From an uncultured Pontibacter sp. (GTDB lineage Bacteria; Bacteroidota; Bacteroidia; Cytophagales; Hymenobacteraceae): DNA of 64,000 bases. Every line of letters begins with the position of its first letter. Position 1 is the first letter of the stretch. The translations under genes and the position numbers were made by a program. The stretch is from the NCBI GenBank assembly GCA_947499125.1, contig CANMMP010000003.1, positions 310,001-374,000 on the forward strand, in the 5' to 3' direction. The notes under the pieces were generated by a model. That model ran no database searches. It saw only the letters and a program-made list of their open reading frames with translations, and had not been told where the DNA came from. Positions 27,151 to 36,477 of the stretch are shown one piece after another.

Positions 27151-29319
27151 ATGGTTGAAGCAAGATCAGTTTCGGGAATCAAGTATAGCCTGCTGCTTAT
27201 GTGGCTACTTCTGCTCTGTGCTCCAGTAGGTTTTGCGCAGCCGGCTAATACTGTAAATCTGCAACCTGGGAGCCAGGAAATTCGCCTACCACTACAAGTA
27301 TACCACGACCTGGGTGGTAAAAAGACGATCAGGACTATAAAACAGGAGCCCTTTACGCAACTGGATACTGCTGCCACTTTGCTTGCTGGCAAAACAGTGC
27401 ATTGGGTACGGCTTATACTTAATAACAACAGCAACCACCAGCAGGATCGCTACCTGTATGCGGGCGACTGGAGCCGGATAGAGCTTTTCATACAACAACC
27501 CGACGGTACAACTATAAAACAACAAACAGGGCAGTTACTTCCTGTTTCAGAGCGTAGCATCGCATCAAGTAAACCATACTTGCGCCTGCAGGTTGCGCCT
27601 CAAAGCAAGGTGTTGCTATACCTGCGGCTACAAGGCGACATAAACCTGTATAAACCACAACGCCTGAGTCTGCAACTGCAAACTACGGATGAAGTAGTGC
27701 AGACCAACAACGACCGCCTGTTGGGGCAGGGAATATTTATAGGTATAATTGCTGTAATGGCGCTTTACAACCTGGTGCTGTTCATGTCGGTGCGCGACCG
27801 GAGCTATTTATACTATGTGATGGCGCTTGCCGGTACCGGTTTATACTTTATGTTTTACCACGGTTTTGCGCTGGAACTGCTCTGGCCCGAAGCCCCGATC
27901 TGGAATGCCCACAGCTTTGCCTTCATCGTAACTTTCAATGGAATCTTCCGGCTACTGTTTACCCGCAGCTACCTGAACACCCGCCAAACTATGCCGCTCT
28001 GGGATAAGGCGATCACTTTCCTGGCGCTGCTCTATGCAATACCTGTGGCTATGGGTTTACTTTCCTACTTCACGCCGTTGGACCTGCTGCAGGCTTGTGT
28101 GGATCTGATCGGGGTAATTGGGGGTGCCGTGCTAATGGTGATGTTGCTGGTTGGCGTGTATTCACTTTACAAAGGCTATCGTCCGGCGCTATACTTCCTG
28201 TTTGCCAACGTGCTGTTTGTGATAGGGGCCTTGCTTTTTATCATGAAAGAAACGCACTTGCTGCCCGATACCTTACTAACGGTTTACTCGGCGCAGGTTG
28301 GTATAGTAGCGCAGGTGGTGCTTTTCTCGTTAGGTCTCGCTTACAGGTTGAATACAGTTACCAGCGAGCTGGCTGCCAAAGTGCTGGAAAAAGAGCGTAT
28401 GGAATTGGAGAAAGAAGTAGAACGCAAACGCCTGATAGAACAACAGAAAAAAGACCTGGAAATAACTGTTGCGAACCGTACGGCTGCCTTGCGCCACAAA
28501 ACACAGGAACTAAAACACACCGTGCGGCAGCTAAAGGCATCCGAACTGAAGCTTATGCGCATCAACAGCATCAAAGACCGCTTCTTCTCTATCATCTCCC
28601 ACGACTTACGCACACCACTCGCCACCCTGGACTCGTTCCTGAATATTCTCATCAATTTTTCGGACAGAATGAAGCCGGAACAGATGCAGAAACTGGCAAA
28701 TCATACCCAGTTATCGGTACGTAACCTACAGGCCTTGCTCGAAAACCTGCTGCAATGGTCCGCAGCGCAGTCAGGCTCTGCCGATACTGTAAGCTTTGAG
28801 CCGGAAGAAGTATGCCTGGCAGAAGTAGTGCAGCGTAACCTGGACCTGTTGGAAGATACCGCCGTTGCAAAAGGCATAAACTGGCAGCTGGATCTACCTA
28901 CAGATTTGAAAGTATACGCTGATGCCAATATGCTTTCCTTTGTTATCCGGAACCTGCTGCACAATGCCATTAAGTTTTCGGAGGCAGGAAGAGAGATAAA
29001 ATTAAGTGCTACTATAACAGAAGGAGGTATGGCAGAAGTATCCGTGGAAGACCAGGGCACAGGCATGGCACCGGAAACAGTGGCTTCGCTCTTTAACCAG
29101 GAACAACTGGCGGTTACAACCAAAGGTACAGCCAACGAAAAGGGTACCGGCCTCGGGCTTTTGCTCTGCAGGCTGTTTGTGGAGCGAAACGGCGGTACCA
29201 TTCAGGTGAGCAGTGAGCTAGGTAAAGGCAGCCGTTTCTGGTTTATAGTGCCTTTAAATAAGTATAGCAGTGTGCCAGAAACTAAGCTCCTGTCTGCTAC
29301 TACCGATGTAGTTGGTTAA
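27151..29319 (+). CDS. 7TMR-DISM sensor histidine kinase
   Basis: A 722-residue membrane kinase. After a signal peptide (VGFAQ) come a periplasmic 7TMR-DISMED2-type beta domain (about 35-185; the LLAGKTVHWVRLILNN segment is characteristic), a seven-helix 7TMR-DISM membrane region (about 190-400), a coiled coil (about 405-470; LEKERMELEKEVERKRL), a HisKA domain with His484 (FFSIISHDLRTPL) and a HATPase domain (N box NLLHNAIKFS, G boxes VEDQGTGMAP and GTGLGLLLC). DISM receptors are thought to sense carbohydrates or other extracellular ligands. It faces the LytTR response regulator gene, its likely partner. The kinase carries no receiver domain of its own. Confidence 0.9.
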   Translation: MVEARSVSGIKYSLLLMWLLLLCAPVGFAQPANTVNLQPGSQEIRLPLQVYHDLGGKKTIRTIKQEPFTQLDTAATLLAGKTVHWVRLILNNNSNHQQDRYLYAGDWSRIELFIQQPDGTTIKQQTGQLLPVSERSIASSKPYLRLQVAPQSKVLLYLRLQGDINLYKPQRLSLQLQTTDEVVQTNNDRLLGQGIFIGIIAVMALYNLVLFMSVRDRSYLYYVMALAGTGLYFMFYHGFALELLWPEAPIWNAHSFAFIVTFNGIFRLLFTRSYLNTRQTMPLWDKAITFLALLYAIPVAMGLLSYFTPLDLLQACVDLIGVIGGAVLMVMLLVGVYSLYKGYRPALYFLFANVLFVIGALLFIMKETHLLPDTLLTVYSAQVGIVAQVVLFSLGLAYRLNTVTSELAAKVLEKERMELEKEVERKRLIEQQKKDLEITVANRTAALRHKTQELKHTVRQLKASELKLMRINSIKDRFFSIISHDLRTPLATLDSFLNILINFSDRMKPEQMQKLANHTQLSVRNLQALLENLLQWSAAQSGSADTVSFEPEEVCLAEVVQRNLDLLEDTAVAKGINWQLDLPTDLKVYADANMLSFVIRNLLHNAIKFSEAGREIKLSATITEGGMAEVSVEDQGTGMAPETVASLFNQEQLAVTTKGTANEKGTGLGLLLCRLFVERNGGTIQVSSELGKGSRFWFIVPLNKYSSVPETKLLSATTDVVG

Positions 29320-29350
29320 GCCATGGTTGCTGGCACATTAGCCTCCTACA

Positions 29351-29381
29351 TTTTGCTTTCAGGATTTTTCGTATAGCTTTG
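29351..29381 (+). promoter_or_regulatory. Well-formed Bacteroidetes promoter of the second alpha/beta hydrolase gene
   Basis: A -33 element TTTTG (29351-29355), an 18-nt spacer and a perfect -7 element TAGCTTTG (29374-29381) lie 31 nt before the ATG at 29413. This is the best promoter match in the window. Confidence 0.72.
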
Positions 29382-29412
29382 CCTTCATCAACCCAACTAT
29401 AAACCACAAACC

Positions 29413-30228
29413 ATGAGACACCACTTACCCGACGGACTAAGCTTATACTATGAGATACATGGAGCCGAAAACGCAACCCAGACACTCGTTTTTCTGAATG
29501 GTTTATCGCAGTCTACGGCGGCTTGGGGTGGCGTAATAAAAGCGCTCGGCGAGAAGTATAAACTGGTGTTGGTTGATCTGTTATTTCAGGGGCAAAGCGA
29601 TGCTGCACCCGAGCACCGCAGTTTTGAAGCGCATGCCGCTGATGTAGCTGATCTGTTACAATCCCTGAATTTACGTGAGACCGTTATAGTTGGCATTTCT
29701 TATGGCGGAGCTGTTGCACAACGGTTTCTGGTAAATTACCCGGAGCTGGCGCAGGCTGGCGTGCTGCTTTCTACTTTCCCTTACAAAGATGCTTATTTTG
29801 ATGCCATTGGTTATAGTTGGAAACAGGCTTTACTGGCTGGTGGTTACCCGCTGATGCTGGATGTGATGCTGCCTTTTGTGCTGGGGCGAAGCTATTTCCT
29901 GAATCCGGTCATCAGCATAGAAAATCTCAAGAACAGCAAAGCCACACAAAGCCCAAGTATAGATAGCCTCTTAAACCTGGTGCGTGCCACCGAAGAAAGC
30001 GGTAATTACCTGCAGGAGCTTAAAAAGGTGCAGGTGCCTGTGTTGGTAGTGCACGGCGAAGAAGACATGCTTTGTACCCCAGAGATGGGCCGGGCTATGA
30101 CAGAATCCCTTCCAAATGCACAACTCGAAATTATACCTGCTGTCGGCCACACCTTAAACCTGGAGTGTATTCCCGAACTTATCAGGCTACTCGATGCTTT
30201 TGCGTCAAAACTAAGACTGGAAGTATAG
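29413..30228 (+). CDS. Cytoplasmic alpha/beta-fold hydrolase
   Basis: A 271-residue hydrolase without a signal peptide. Motifs are the oxyanion-side loop FLNGLSQSTAAW, the VDLLFQGQS segment, the nucleophile elbow GISYGG, an acidic residue in HGEEDML and the histidine in AVGHTLNLE. The overall pattern resembles small esterases and 3-oxoadipate enol-lactonase-like enzymes, but no specific substrate can be assigned. It has its own promoter and a terminator shared with the convergent rlpA-like gene, so it is probably monocistronic. It differs from the exported hydrolase at 23447 in lacking export and in its catalytic loops. Confidence 0.83.
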   Translation: MRHHLPDGLSLYYEIHGAENATQTLVFLNGLSQSTAAWGGVIKALGEKYKLVLVDLLFQGQSDAAPEHRSFEAHAADVADLLQSLNLRETVIVGISYGGAVAQRFLVNYPELAQAGVLLSTFPYKDAYFDAIGYSWKQALLAGGYPLMLDVMLPFVLGRSYFLNPVISIENLKNSKATQSPSIDSLLNLVRATEESGNYLQELKKVQVPVLVVHGEEDMLCTPEMGRAMTESLPNAQLEIIPAVGHTLNLECIPELIRLLDAFASKLRLEV

Positions 30229-30308
30229 AAGTATATAGGCAGCACACTGTTCGAAATAACAACGAGCCATTTTGGGGTTATCATCAGTCCCAGGAACCAA
30301 CTATAAAA

Positions 30309-30342
30309 CAAAAAAAGCGACTCTGTTAAGGAGTCGCTTTTT
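30309..30342. terminator. Bidirectional terminator between hydrolase and RlpA genes
   Basis: The stem AAAAGCGACTC pairs with GAGTCGCTTTT around TGTTAAG, with A and T tracts on both sides. It lies between two convergent genes. Confidence 0.85.
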
Positions 30343-30362
30343 AATTGGTAATCTAAAAACTG

Positions 30363-31007
30363 TTAGGATTCTCTTACTTCGCCATGCGGTCCTTCTTCGC
30401 GAAGAAGGTCGTTAAAGGCTTCTGCCTCTTTCTTATCGGCAAATTTACCGATCTTAAGGCGATGTACTTTAGCACCTTGCTCATCAGCTTCAGTCACTTC
30501 AACATCTATACTTTCGTCAAAAGCTTTCAGTTTCTGTGTTTGCTGTAAGGCAAGTTCTTTCGAAGTATAAGTGCCTTTCTCGATAGAGTAAGTAGCTGGC
30601 TCAGCTGCTGCAATAGTTTTGCCTTTATACTCTACGATCTCCACTTTTACTTTAGCAATACCTTTTTGGTGCATGCCAAGCTTGCGGGCGGCTACTTCCG
30701 ATACGTCAATAATGCGTTTGCCTACAAATGGGCCTCTGTCATTAATGCGTAAAACTACCGACTCGTTGTTAGAAAGGTTCGTAACCTTAACTTTAGTACC
30801 GAAAGGTAGTGTTTTGTGAGCGGCGGTCATGTCGTTTTTATTATAGCGCTCGCCGCTGCTGGTGGTGCGGCCGTGGTATTTGCTACCGTACCATGATGCC
30901 GGACCTGTTTGGTTCTGAGGAATTTCTTGTGCTAAAGAGATTTGGCCGATGCCAACAAATAGAAAAATGATTACTGTTAAAAGGTAGCACTTTCTATTAT
31001 TTATCAT
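30363..31007 (-). CDS. rlpA: RlpA-family septal ring lytic transglycosylase-like protein with SPOR domain
   Basis: A 214-residue exported protein from the ATG at 31007. The frame stays open to an ATG at 31034, but a -7 promoter box covers that codon, so 31007 is the better start and gives an ideal signal peptide (LLTVIIFLFVGIGQISLAQ). A double-psi beta-barrel domain follows (about 35-125: GPASWYGSKYHGRTTSSGE, AHKTLPFGT, RINDRGPFVGKRIIDVS), with the catalytic-type Asp in NDRGP. The C terminus (about 140-205) is a SPOR domain that binds denuded glycan at the septum. RlpA enzymes cleave peptidoglycan strands lacking stem peptides and help daughter cells separate. Many Bacteroidota carry several such genes. 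Confidence 0.85.
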   Translation of the reverse strand: MINNRKCYLLTVIIFLFVGIGQISLAQEIPQNQTGPASWYGSKYHGRTTSSGERYNKNDMTAAHKTLPFGTKVKVTNLSNNESVVLRINDRGPFVGKRIIDVSEVAARKLGMHQKGIAKVKVEIVEYKGKTIAAAEPATYSIEKGTYTSKELALQQTQKLKAFDESIDVEVTEADEQGAKVHRLKIGKFADKKEAEAFNDLLREEGPHGEVRES

Positions 31008-31031
31008 ATAGGGTATATGTTGGTGAAGTCG

Positions 31032-31039
31032 CAAAATTA
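31032..31039 (-). promoter_or_regulatory. -7 promoter element of the RlpA-family gene
   Basis: Minus-strand TAATTTTG matches TAnnTTTG exactly. It overlaps the more upstream in-frame ATG (31034) and therefore argues for translation from 31007. The wider gap 31040-31290 is AT-rich, with AAGTATA words, and holds no other feature I can support. Confidence 0.6.
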
Positions 31040-31290
31040 CGAATAATTTTATAAACGAAGCCTTTTACGGCGATATTGCCTTTTAGATGTAGGGGGATAC
31101 ATTGTAGGGTGCAAAGTTGCCATAAGTCATTTAATGCCAAAATCGTGTTCTATGCAAGTATAGCGGTATTTTAATAATAAGAAAGGGCTGAAAGTGCAAT
31201 AAAAAATTTATTAAAATATTTTGATAATAGCATACTTTCATGTGTAAAGTATAAAACGGATAGCACGTATAAGTATTTTAAAGCAACAGT

Positions 31291-32199
31291 ATGGATTTCG
31301 GAAAACTACAGCACATTGATGGAGTTGATTTTACCTTACCGGCTAACCATCCGGATACACTTCCATTGCTAAACCAGCATAAAACCGATGCTAAGCCCGA
31401 AGTATTTATTGGCCTACCCGTGTGGGTAAACAAAGCCTGGGTAGGCGGCATTTACCCGAGCACAATGCGCGAAAAAGATTCGTTGCTGTGGTATGCAAAG
31501 CAATTCAACACCATCGAGCTGAATAGTACGCATTATCATATCCCGGGTGCAACAACTATAGAACGGTGGCGCAACTCTGTACCCGCCGATTTCAGGTTCT
31601 GCCCTAAGTTTCCGCAGTTAATAAGTCACGAATATGCTTTGCGCAGTACGCAGGGCTTAACCGGTGAGTTTTGTGAAGCTATTGCGGGCTTAGAGAATAA
31701 CCTGGGCTGCTCTTTTTTGCAGTTACCTCCATATTTTGGACCGGAGCAACTACCAGATCTCGCCGATTTTCTGAAATTTATACCTGAAACAATACCTGTA
31801 GCTGTAGAGCTACGGCACCCGGACTGGTTTACAGATGAGGAAGCAAGCCAGAAGCTTTATGAAGTGCTGGAGAAGTATAACGTTAGTACAGTGCTGACAG
31901 ATGTAGCCGGACGACGCGATGTGCTGCACATGCGCCTTACCACCCCGACTGCTATGGTGCGGTTTGTGGGCAACGGCCTGCACCCAACCGATTACTCCAG
32001 AATAGATGCCTGGGTAAATCGCCTGAAGCAGTGGCTTGATAACGGTTTGCAGCAACTATACTTTTTCGTGCACGAGCCTGACAATACCCTTGCCCCTGAC
32101 CTGGCTATTTACCTTATAAATAAAATGAACAAGGAATGCGGACTTAAGTTGAAGGTGCCTAAAAAGAATGAACAACCGGTGCAGGGAGAACTGTTCTAA
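31291..32199 (+). CDS. DUF72 (YecE-like) protein
   Basis: A 302-residue soluble protein of the DUF72 family, which has a TIM-barrel-like fold and an unknown biochemical role. Family landmarks are the WVGGIYPS segment, the FNTIELNSTHYHIP strand, FRFCPKFPQLISH, the CSFLQLPPYFGP strand and VAVELRHPDWF. It has no signal peptide. A GNAT gene starts 2 nt past its stop, so the pair is co-transcribed, and a strong terminator ends the unit. The N-terminal 35 residues before the core are longer than in the E. coli relative. Confidence 0.85.
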   Translation: MDFGKLQHIDGVDFTLPANHPDTLPLLNQHKTDAKPEVFIGLPVWVNKAWVGGIYPSTMREKDSLLWYAKQFNTIELNSTHYHIPGATTIERWRNSVPADFRFCPKFPQLISHEYALRSTQGLTGEFCEAIAGLENNLGCSFLQLPPYFGPEQLPDLADFLKFIPETIPVAVELRHPDWFTDEEASQKLYEVLEKYNVSTVLTDVAGRRDVLHMRLTTPTAMVRFVGNGLHPTDYSRIDAWVNRLKQWLDNGLQQLYFFVHEPDNTLAPDLAIYLINKMNKECGLKLKVPKKNEQPVQGELF

Positions 32200-32200
32200 C

Positions 32201-32641
32201 ATGAAGATAATATCATATGTGCCCGGTTATAAAGAGGCGCTACTTTCGTTGCTCCGGTTAAATACACCGCTCTATTTTCATCCATCCGAAGAGAAAGACT
32301 TTATACATTACCTCAACCACGAAACGGAAAGCTATTATGTAGTAGCACTGAACGGAGTTATAGTTGGTTGCGGAGGTATAAATTATTTCTCGGAGGAGCA
32401 AAATGCCAGGTTGTCCTGGGACATAGTGCACCCGGCTTACCAGGGCAAAGGCATTGGCCGCAAACTGACAGCACACAGGATAAACAAGATAGCCAACACA
32501 CCCGGCATTGAAACTATAGTAGTGCGCACCACGCAGCTGGTATACCCGTTTTATGAAAAGCTTGGCTTTGTGTTAGAGAGATCTGAAAAGGACTACTGGG
32601 CTCCCGGGCTAGATCTTTATCAACTAAAGTATAAACTATAA
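32201..32641 (+). CDS. GNAT-family N-acetyltransferase
   Basis: A 146-residue acyltransferase starting at the ATG 2 nt after the DUF72 stop; the frame is open further upstream but that stretch only overlaps the previous gene. The acetyl-CoA loop is DIVHPAYQGKGIGRKL, following the R/Q-x-x-G-x-G pattern, and the later strand and Tyr are in VVRTTQLVYPFYEKLGF, with Tyr as the usual general acid. These enzymes transfer an acetyl group to an amine of a small molecule or protein; the substrate is unknown. It is coupled to the DUF72 gene and followed by a terminator. Confidence 0.87.
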   Translation: MKIISYVPGYKEALLSLLRLNTPLYFHPSEEKDFIHYLNHETESYYVVALNGVIVGCGGINYFSEEQNARLSWDIVHPAYQGKGIGRKLTAHRINKIANTPGIETIVVRTTQLVYPFYEKLGFVLERSEKDYWAPGLDLYQLKYKL

Positions 32642-32648
32642 GATATAA

Positions 32649-32685
32649 AAAAAAGCGGCTGCCCCAACCGGAGCAGCCGCTTTTA
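32649..32685 (+). terminator. Terminator after the DUF72-GNAT operon
   Basis: The stem AAAAGCGGCTGC (32651-32662) pairs with GCAGCCGCTTTT (32673-32684) around a 10-nt loop. A and T tracts flank it, so it can also end the convergent M16 gene transcript. Confidence 0.85.
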
Positions 32686-32712
32686 CTTAACAGCTTATCT
32701 AAACTTTTATAC

Positions 32713-34803
32713 TTAGATCTTGAAGGTGTCGTCGTTTAAGCCTTTGTTGATCTCAACATTCTGTACTTCGGCTTTAATTACCTGCGGACCTACAGTTGTT
32801 TCTACAGTGTGCGGTATCTTAATACCATTCACTTCTTTGTAGTTGCTGTAAGTTTTAGTCTGCGTCATTACACCTTGAGGCGACTGCAGGCTCTTTACAT
32901 CTTTCAATAACAGACCGCTGGCTTTATCGAAGTAGTGCAGTGTTTTCTGGCCGTTTGCCTGTTCTGTTTCTACAATGTAAGCAGCTTTGCCATCTACATT
33001 CTCCATGCCGGTAACTTTGGTTTTAACACCAAACTTATCGTAACGCAGGTGCGAGAACATATCGTTTTCCAGTTTCTGGGTTGATACCTCTTCAGCAGTC
33101 ATTTCTTTGTTAACGCCTTGCATCGGAGCTTCCATTTTACCTTTGTCGCCATTAATGATCAGGCGCTGCAGAGGGTTATTGTTCATGCTAACAGTAGCCA
33201 GGAACTTGTCGGTGCCTTTTTGCTGCTGCGTAATTACAAGCGGCATACCTTGTATAGTAGCATTGCTGGTAACGGTAATATCTTTTACCTTATCGATACT
33301 TGCTTTGCCGCCAATGGCTTTTGTGTAGTTTGACAGTACTTTTTCAGCAGTTACATCAGCCGGAACCTGCATGCTGGCAGCGCTACGCTCTACCTTTTCG
33401 CCAGAAGGATTGTAATAAGCTATTTTACCGTCTTCTTTGTCAAATTTAGAAAGCTTGTCGGCTATGTCGCCGGCGTTACCAACAGCAACAATGTAAATCT
33501 GGTCTGGCTTAACATGCTTCTGAGCTGCTGCCTGTACATCGGCTGCAGTTACAGCTTCTACTTTCTTCAGGTAGTTTGCATAATAATCAGCTGGCAGGTT
33601 GTAACGGGCAGTGTTAATGGCATAAACCGCAACAGTAGCCGGGTTCTCCAGGCCACGTGCAAAGTTACCGGTCATGTATGCTTTTGCGTAGCTTAGTTCT
33701 TTTTCAGATACCTGCTCGTTACGGATCTTGCTAAGTTCTGTAATGAACTCGGTTGCAGCGCTATCGGTAACGGCGTTACGTACGTTGGCAGAAGCATTAA
33801 AACGGCCCAGTATCTCGTCCGTTGAAAGTGATGAGTATGCACCATACGTATAACCTTTGTCTTCGCGCAGGTTAATGAACAAACGGGCAGAGCTGCCACC
33901 ACCAAGTATAGCATTCATTAACTGAGCTGCAACAGCATCAGGTGCGCCTGGCTGCAGGTCTGCTGGGTTCACAAACGAAAGTGAGGTTTGTACGGCACTT
34001 GGGCGATCAACTATAACTACCTGGGTTTTAGAAGGAGCTGCAGGCAATTCAAATTTCTGAGTTGGTACAGTACCTTTCTTCCACTTCTTCAGCGATTTGT
34101 TAAGTAGCTTTTTAGCTTCTTTAGGAGTGATGTCGCCAACTATAGCCAGGTAACCAATGTTTGGTTTAAAGTAAGTGCTATAGTAGTTCTGGATATCAGT
34201 TAAAGAAATGTTCTCAACAGATTCCTCGGTCATCATCTCACCGTATGGGTGGTCTTTGCCATAAAGCAGCATCATGCGAATTTTATTGGCGATGGCATCC
34301 GGGTTTTCTTTTTCCGTAGCAAGGCCGGCCAGCATCTGCTTTTTGATCTTATCCAGTTCTTCCTGAGTAAACTTAGGGTTTAACAAGGCATCAGAAGTAA
34401 GGTCAAGCAGGGTTGGCAGGTGTTTCTTAAGAGCCGAAGCGCTGAAACCTGATGAGTTGAACGAAAGGTTTGCACCTATAAAGTCAACCTGTTCATCAAA
34501 CTGGTCTTTTGTGCGGTTGGTAGTACCGGTACGCATCATCTGGCCAGCTGCTTGTACATAACCAGCTTTATCGCCTTCCAGTATCGGGTCTCTGTCCAGC
34601 ACTAAAGACATTGATACTACTGGCTGCTTATGGTTTTCTACCACATATACTTTCAGGCCGTTCTTTAGTGTGAACTGCTTGTACTGGCCCAGCTCAATTT
34701 TAGGGGCCGGCCCCGCAGGCGGCGGAGACTGTTTTGTTTGTGCCTGGGCAACAACTACCAGCGCCAGGAACAGCACCAGTAGGCTATATAACTTTTTCAT
34801 CAT
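32713..34803 (-). CDS. M16-family peptidase subunit lacking the zinc motif, fused to a lipoprotein-sorting-like domain
   Basis: A 696-residue exported protein (signal peptide ending VVAQAQ) with two M16 half-domains. At the place where active members have HxxEH it reads AGYVQAAGQMM, so zinc binding is lost. The substrate-binding R/Y-type motif is kept in GGGSSARLFINLREDKGYTYGAYS. This is the pattern of the non-catalytic subunit of bacterial M16B heterodimers. After about residue 470 comes an extra domain with TNATIQG-type strands and LHYFDKASGLLLKD, resembling LolA-like or outer-membrane lipoprotein-sorting folds. The catalytic partner lies 106 nt upstream on the same strand. Together they should degrade peptides in the periplasm. 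Confidence 0.87.
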   Translation of the reverse strand: MMKKLYSLLVLFLALVVVAQAQTKQSPPPAGPAPKIELGQYKQFTLKNGLKVYVVENHKQPVVSMSLVLDRDPILEGDKAGYVQAAGQMMRTGTTNRTKDQFDEQVDFIGANLSFNSSGFSASALKKHLPTLLDLTSDALLNPKFTQEELDKIKKQMLAGLATEKENPDAIANKIRMMLLYGKDHPYGEMMTEESVENISLTDIQNYYSTYFKPNIGYLAIVGDITPKEAKKLLNKSLKKWKKGTVPTQKFELPAAPSKTQVVIVDRPSAVQTSLSFVNPADLQPGAPDAVAAQLMNAILGGGSSARLFINLREDKGYTYGAYSSLSTDEILGRFNASANVRNAVTDSAATEFITELSKIRNEQVSEKELSYAKAYMTGNFARGLENPATVAVYAINTARYNLPADYYANYLKKVEAVTAADVQAAAQKHVKPDQIYIVAVGNAGDIADKLSKFDKEDGKIAYYNPSGEKVERSAASMQVPADVTAEKVLSNYTKAIGGKASIDKVKDITVTSNATIQGMPLVITQQQKGTDKFLATVSMNNNPLQRLIINGDKGKMEAPMQGVNKEMTAEEVSTQKLENDMFSHLRYDKFGVKTKVTGMENVDGKAAYIVETEQANGQKTLHYFDKASGLLLKDVKSLQSPQGVMTQTKTYSNYKEVNGIKIPHTVETTVGPQVIKAEVQNVEINKGLNDDTFKI

Positions 34804-34909
34804 GATATCTATTATGATTTATACTTGACAAATGACTGTTTGACAATGGACAAAAGACCTATACCAGTATAGCTATAACCTCTTTTGTCATAAAGTCTTT
34901 TGTCTGAAA

Positions 34910-36241
34910 TTACTGTTTTGGTTCAGCTGACTTTGGCAGGTAGTGAAGTACTACACGGTTGTTCTTGGTCAGGTATTCTTTAGCCACACGCTGAATGTCT
35001 TCTTTTTTAACTTTCATGTAGCGGTCAAGCTCTGTGTTTACCAGGTTGGCATCGCCATAATATACATGGTAGTTAGCAAGGTTTTCGGCACGGCCGGCAA
35101 CTGTTCTGTTCTGCTGCACAAACTGGCTTTCGATCTGGTTGCGTAGTTTCTGGAACTCTTTATCGCTAAGAGTCTCCGTTTTGATACGCTCGATCTCTAC
35201 GTTCATGGCATCTTCCAGTGCCTGCGCTTCAATGCCTACGTTGGCAATAGCATAGGTCAGGAACAAGCCCGGATCTTCGGTTGGGAAAGGGATAGACAAA
35301 GCCGCTACAGCTTTCTGCTGCTTATCAACAAGGGCCTTAGGCAAGCGTGCGCTCTCGCCGCCAGATAGCAGCGTAGTCAGCATAGATAAAGCATAGTGGT
35401 CTGGAGTGCCCTGTGCCGGAATGTGGTAAGCCTGTATAACTGCCGGCAACTGAATGTTGTCATAAACGATCTTACGACGCTCTTCTGTTTGCTTAGGCTC
35501 TTTTATAGTTGGTCTTGGTATCTCTTTTGTGCCTTTCGGAATGCTGCCGAAATACTGCTCTATCAGTTTCTTGGTTTCCTCTACGTTAATGTCGCCTGCA
35601 ATAGAAAGTGTTGCGTTGTTAGGCACATAGAACGTCTTGTAGAAGTCGCGGAATTCCTCAATTTTAGCATTGTTTAAGTCCTCGAAAGTACCGATCGGGG
35701 TTACTTTGTAAGGGTGCTCCTTATAAGCAAGTCCGAAAGTTTCCTGAAGTATAGTTCCGTATGGCTGGTTGTCAACGCGCATGCGTTTTTCTTCCTGCAC
35801 TACTTTGCGCTGAGTCTCAACGCCAACTTCGTCTACTTTTGCGTTCTTCATACGCTCTGCTTCCATCCATAAACCAAGGGCAACCTGGTTCGATGGCAGC
35901 AATTCGTAGTAATACGTTCTGTCGAAAGATGTATTGGCGTTAAGTGCACCACCTGCACTCTGTACCATGTTCATATACTCGCCACGCTCAATGTTATCAG
36001 TTCCTTCAAACATCAGGTGCTCAAAGAAGTGCGCAAAACCGGTACGGCCTTTTACTTCGTTTTTAGAGCCAACATGGTAAAGCACCGATACAGCTACGTT
36101 TGGAGTAGAGTTATCCTGGTGAAGGATTACATGTAGTCCGTTTGGGAGCGTGTACTCCGTGAACTCGATCTTGTTGCCCTGGGCCAGTGCTGCAACACTA
36201 GTTGCGCACCAAACAAGGCAGGCAAAAATTTTACGTTTCAT
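34910..36241 (-). CDS. M16-family zinc metallopeptidase, catalytic subunit
   Basis: A 443-residue exported peptidase (signal peptide ending VAALAQ). The inverted zinc motif HFFEH gives His71, Glu74 and His75, and the distal glutamate lies in VVQEEKRMR near residue 150, the usual spacing of about 75. The second half-domain (about 230-440) lacks a metal site, as expected. It precedes the inactive M16 gene on the same strand, so the two proteins likely pair as in other bacterial M16B enzymes. The 106-nt gap between them has several GACAAAAGAC-type words in both orientations, which might form a weak attenuator. Confidence 0.9.
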   Translation of the reverse strand: MKRKIFACLVWCATSVAALAQGNKIEFTEYTLPNGLHVILHQDNSTPNVAVSVLYHVGSKNEVKGRTGFAHFFEHLMFEGTDNIERGEYMNMVQSAGGALNANTSFDRTYYYELLPSNQVALGLWMEAERMKNAKVDEVGVETQRKVVQEEKRMRVDNQPYGTILQETFGLAYKEHPYKVTPIGTFEDLNNAKIEEFRDFYKTFYVPNNATLSIAGDINVEETKKLIEQYFGSIPKGTKEIPRPTIKEPKQTEERRKIVYDNIQLPAVIQAYHIPAQGTPDHYALSMLTTLLSGGESARLPKALVDKQQKAVAALSIPFPTEDPGLFLTYAIANVGIEAQALEDAMNVEIERIKTETLSDKEFQKLRNQIESQFVQQNRTVAGRAENLANYHVYYGDANLVNTELDRYMKVKKEDIQRVAKEYLTKNNRVVLHYLPKSAEPKQ

Positions 36242-36423
36242 GTGTTATCGTATAAAATGATACTGTTTGCGATAAAAGCGCTTGCTATAAATGCTTTTAT
36301 TCATTTTAAAATTAGCTTAAATCAAGACAATATGCCAGCATAGTAATATTTATCTCTGTAGGTTTCGGCGAACTTACATGCCTTACAGACGAACCTGAGC
36401 TATTACTCGACGAACTATAGGTA

Positions 36424-36454
36424 TAAAAAAAGCGCCTCTGAGAAGAGGCGCTTT
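36424..36454 (-). terminator. Terminator after the SGNH lipoprotein gene
   Basis: On the minus strand AAAGCGCCTCT pairs with AGAGGCGCTTT over a 4-nt loop and runs into seven T residues. It lies just past the stop at 36478. Confidence 0.82.
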
Positions 36455-36477
36455 CTATAGTTTGGTAACGGTTATAC

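Noticed and set aside
31201..31260. TTTTG and TACTTTC as the promoter of the DUF72 gene
   Set aside because: The spacing is only about 10 nt and the -7 box is incomplete.
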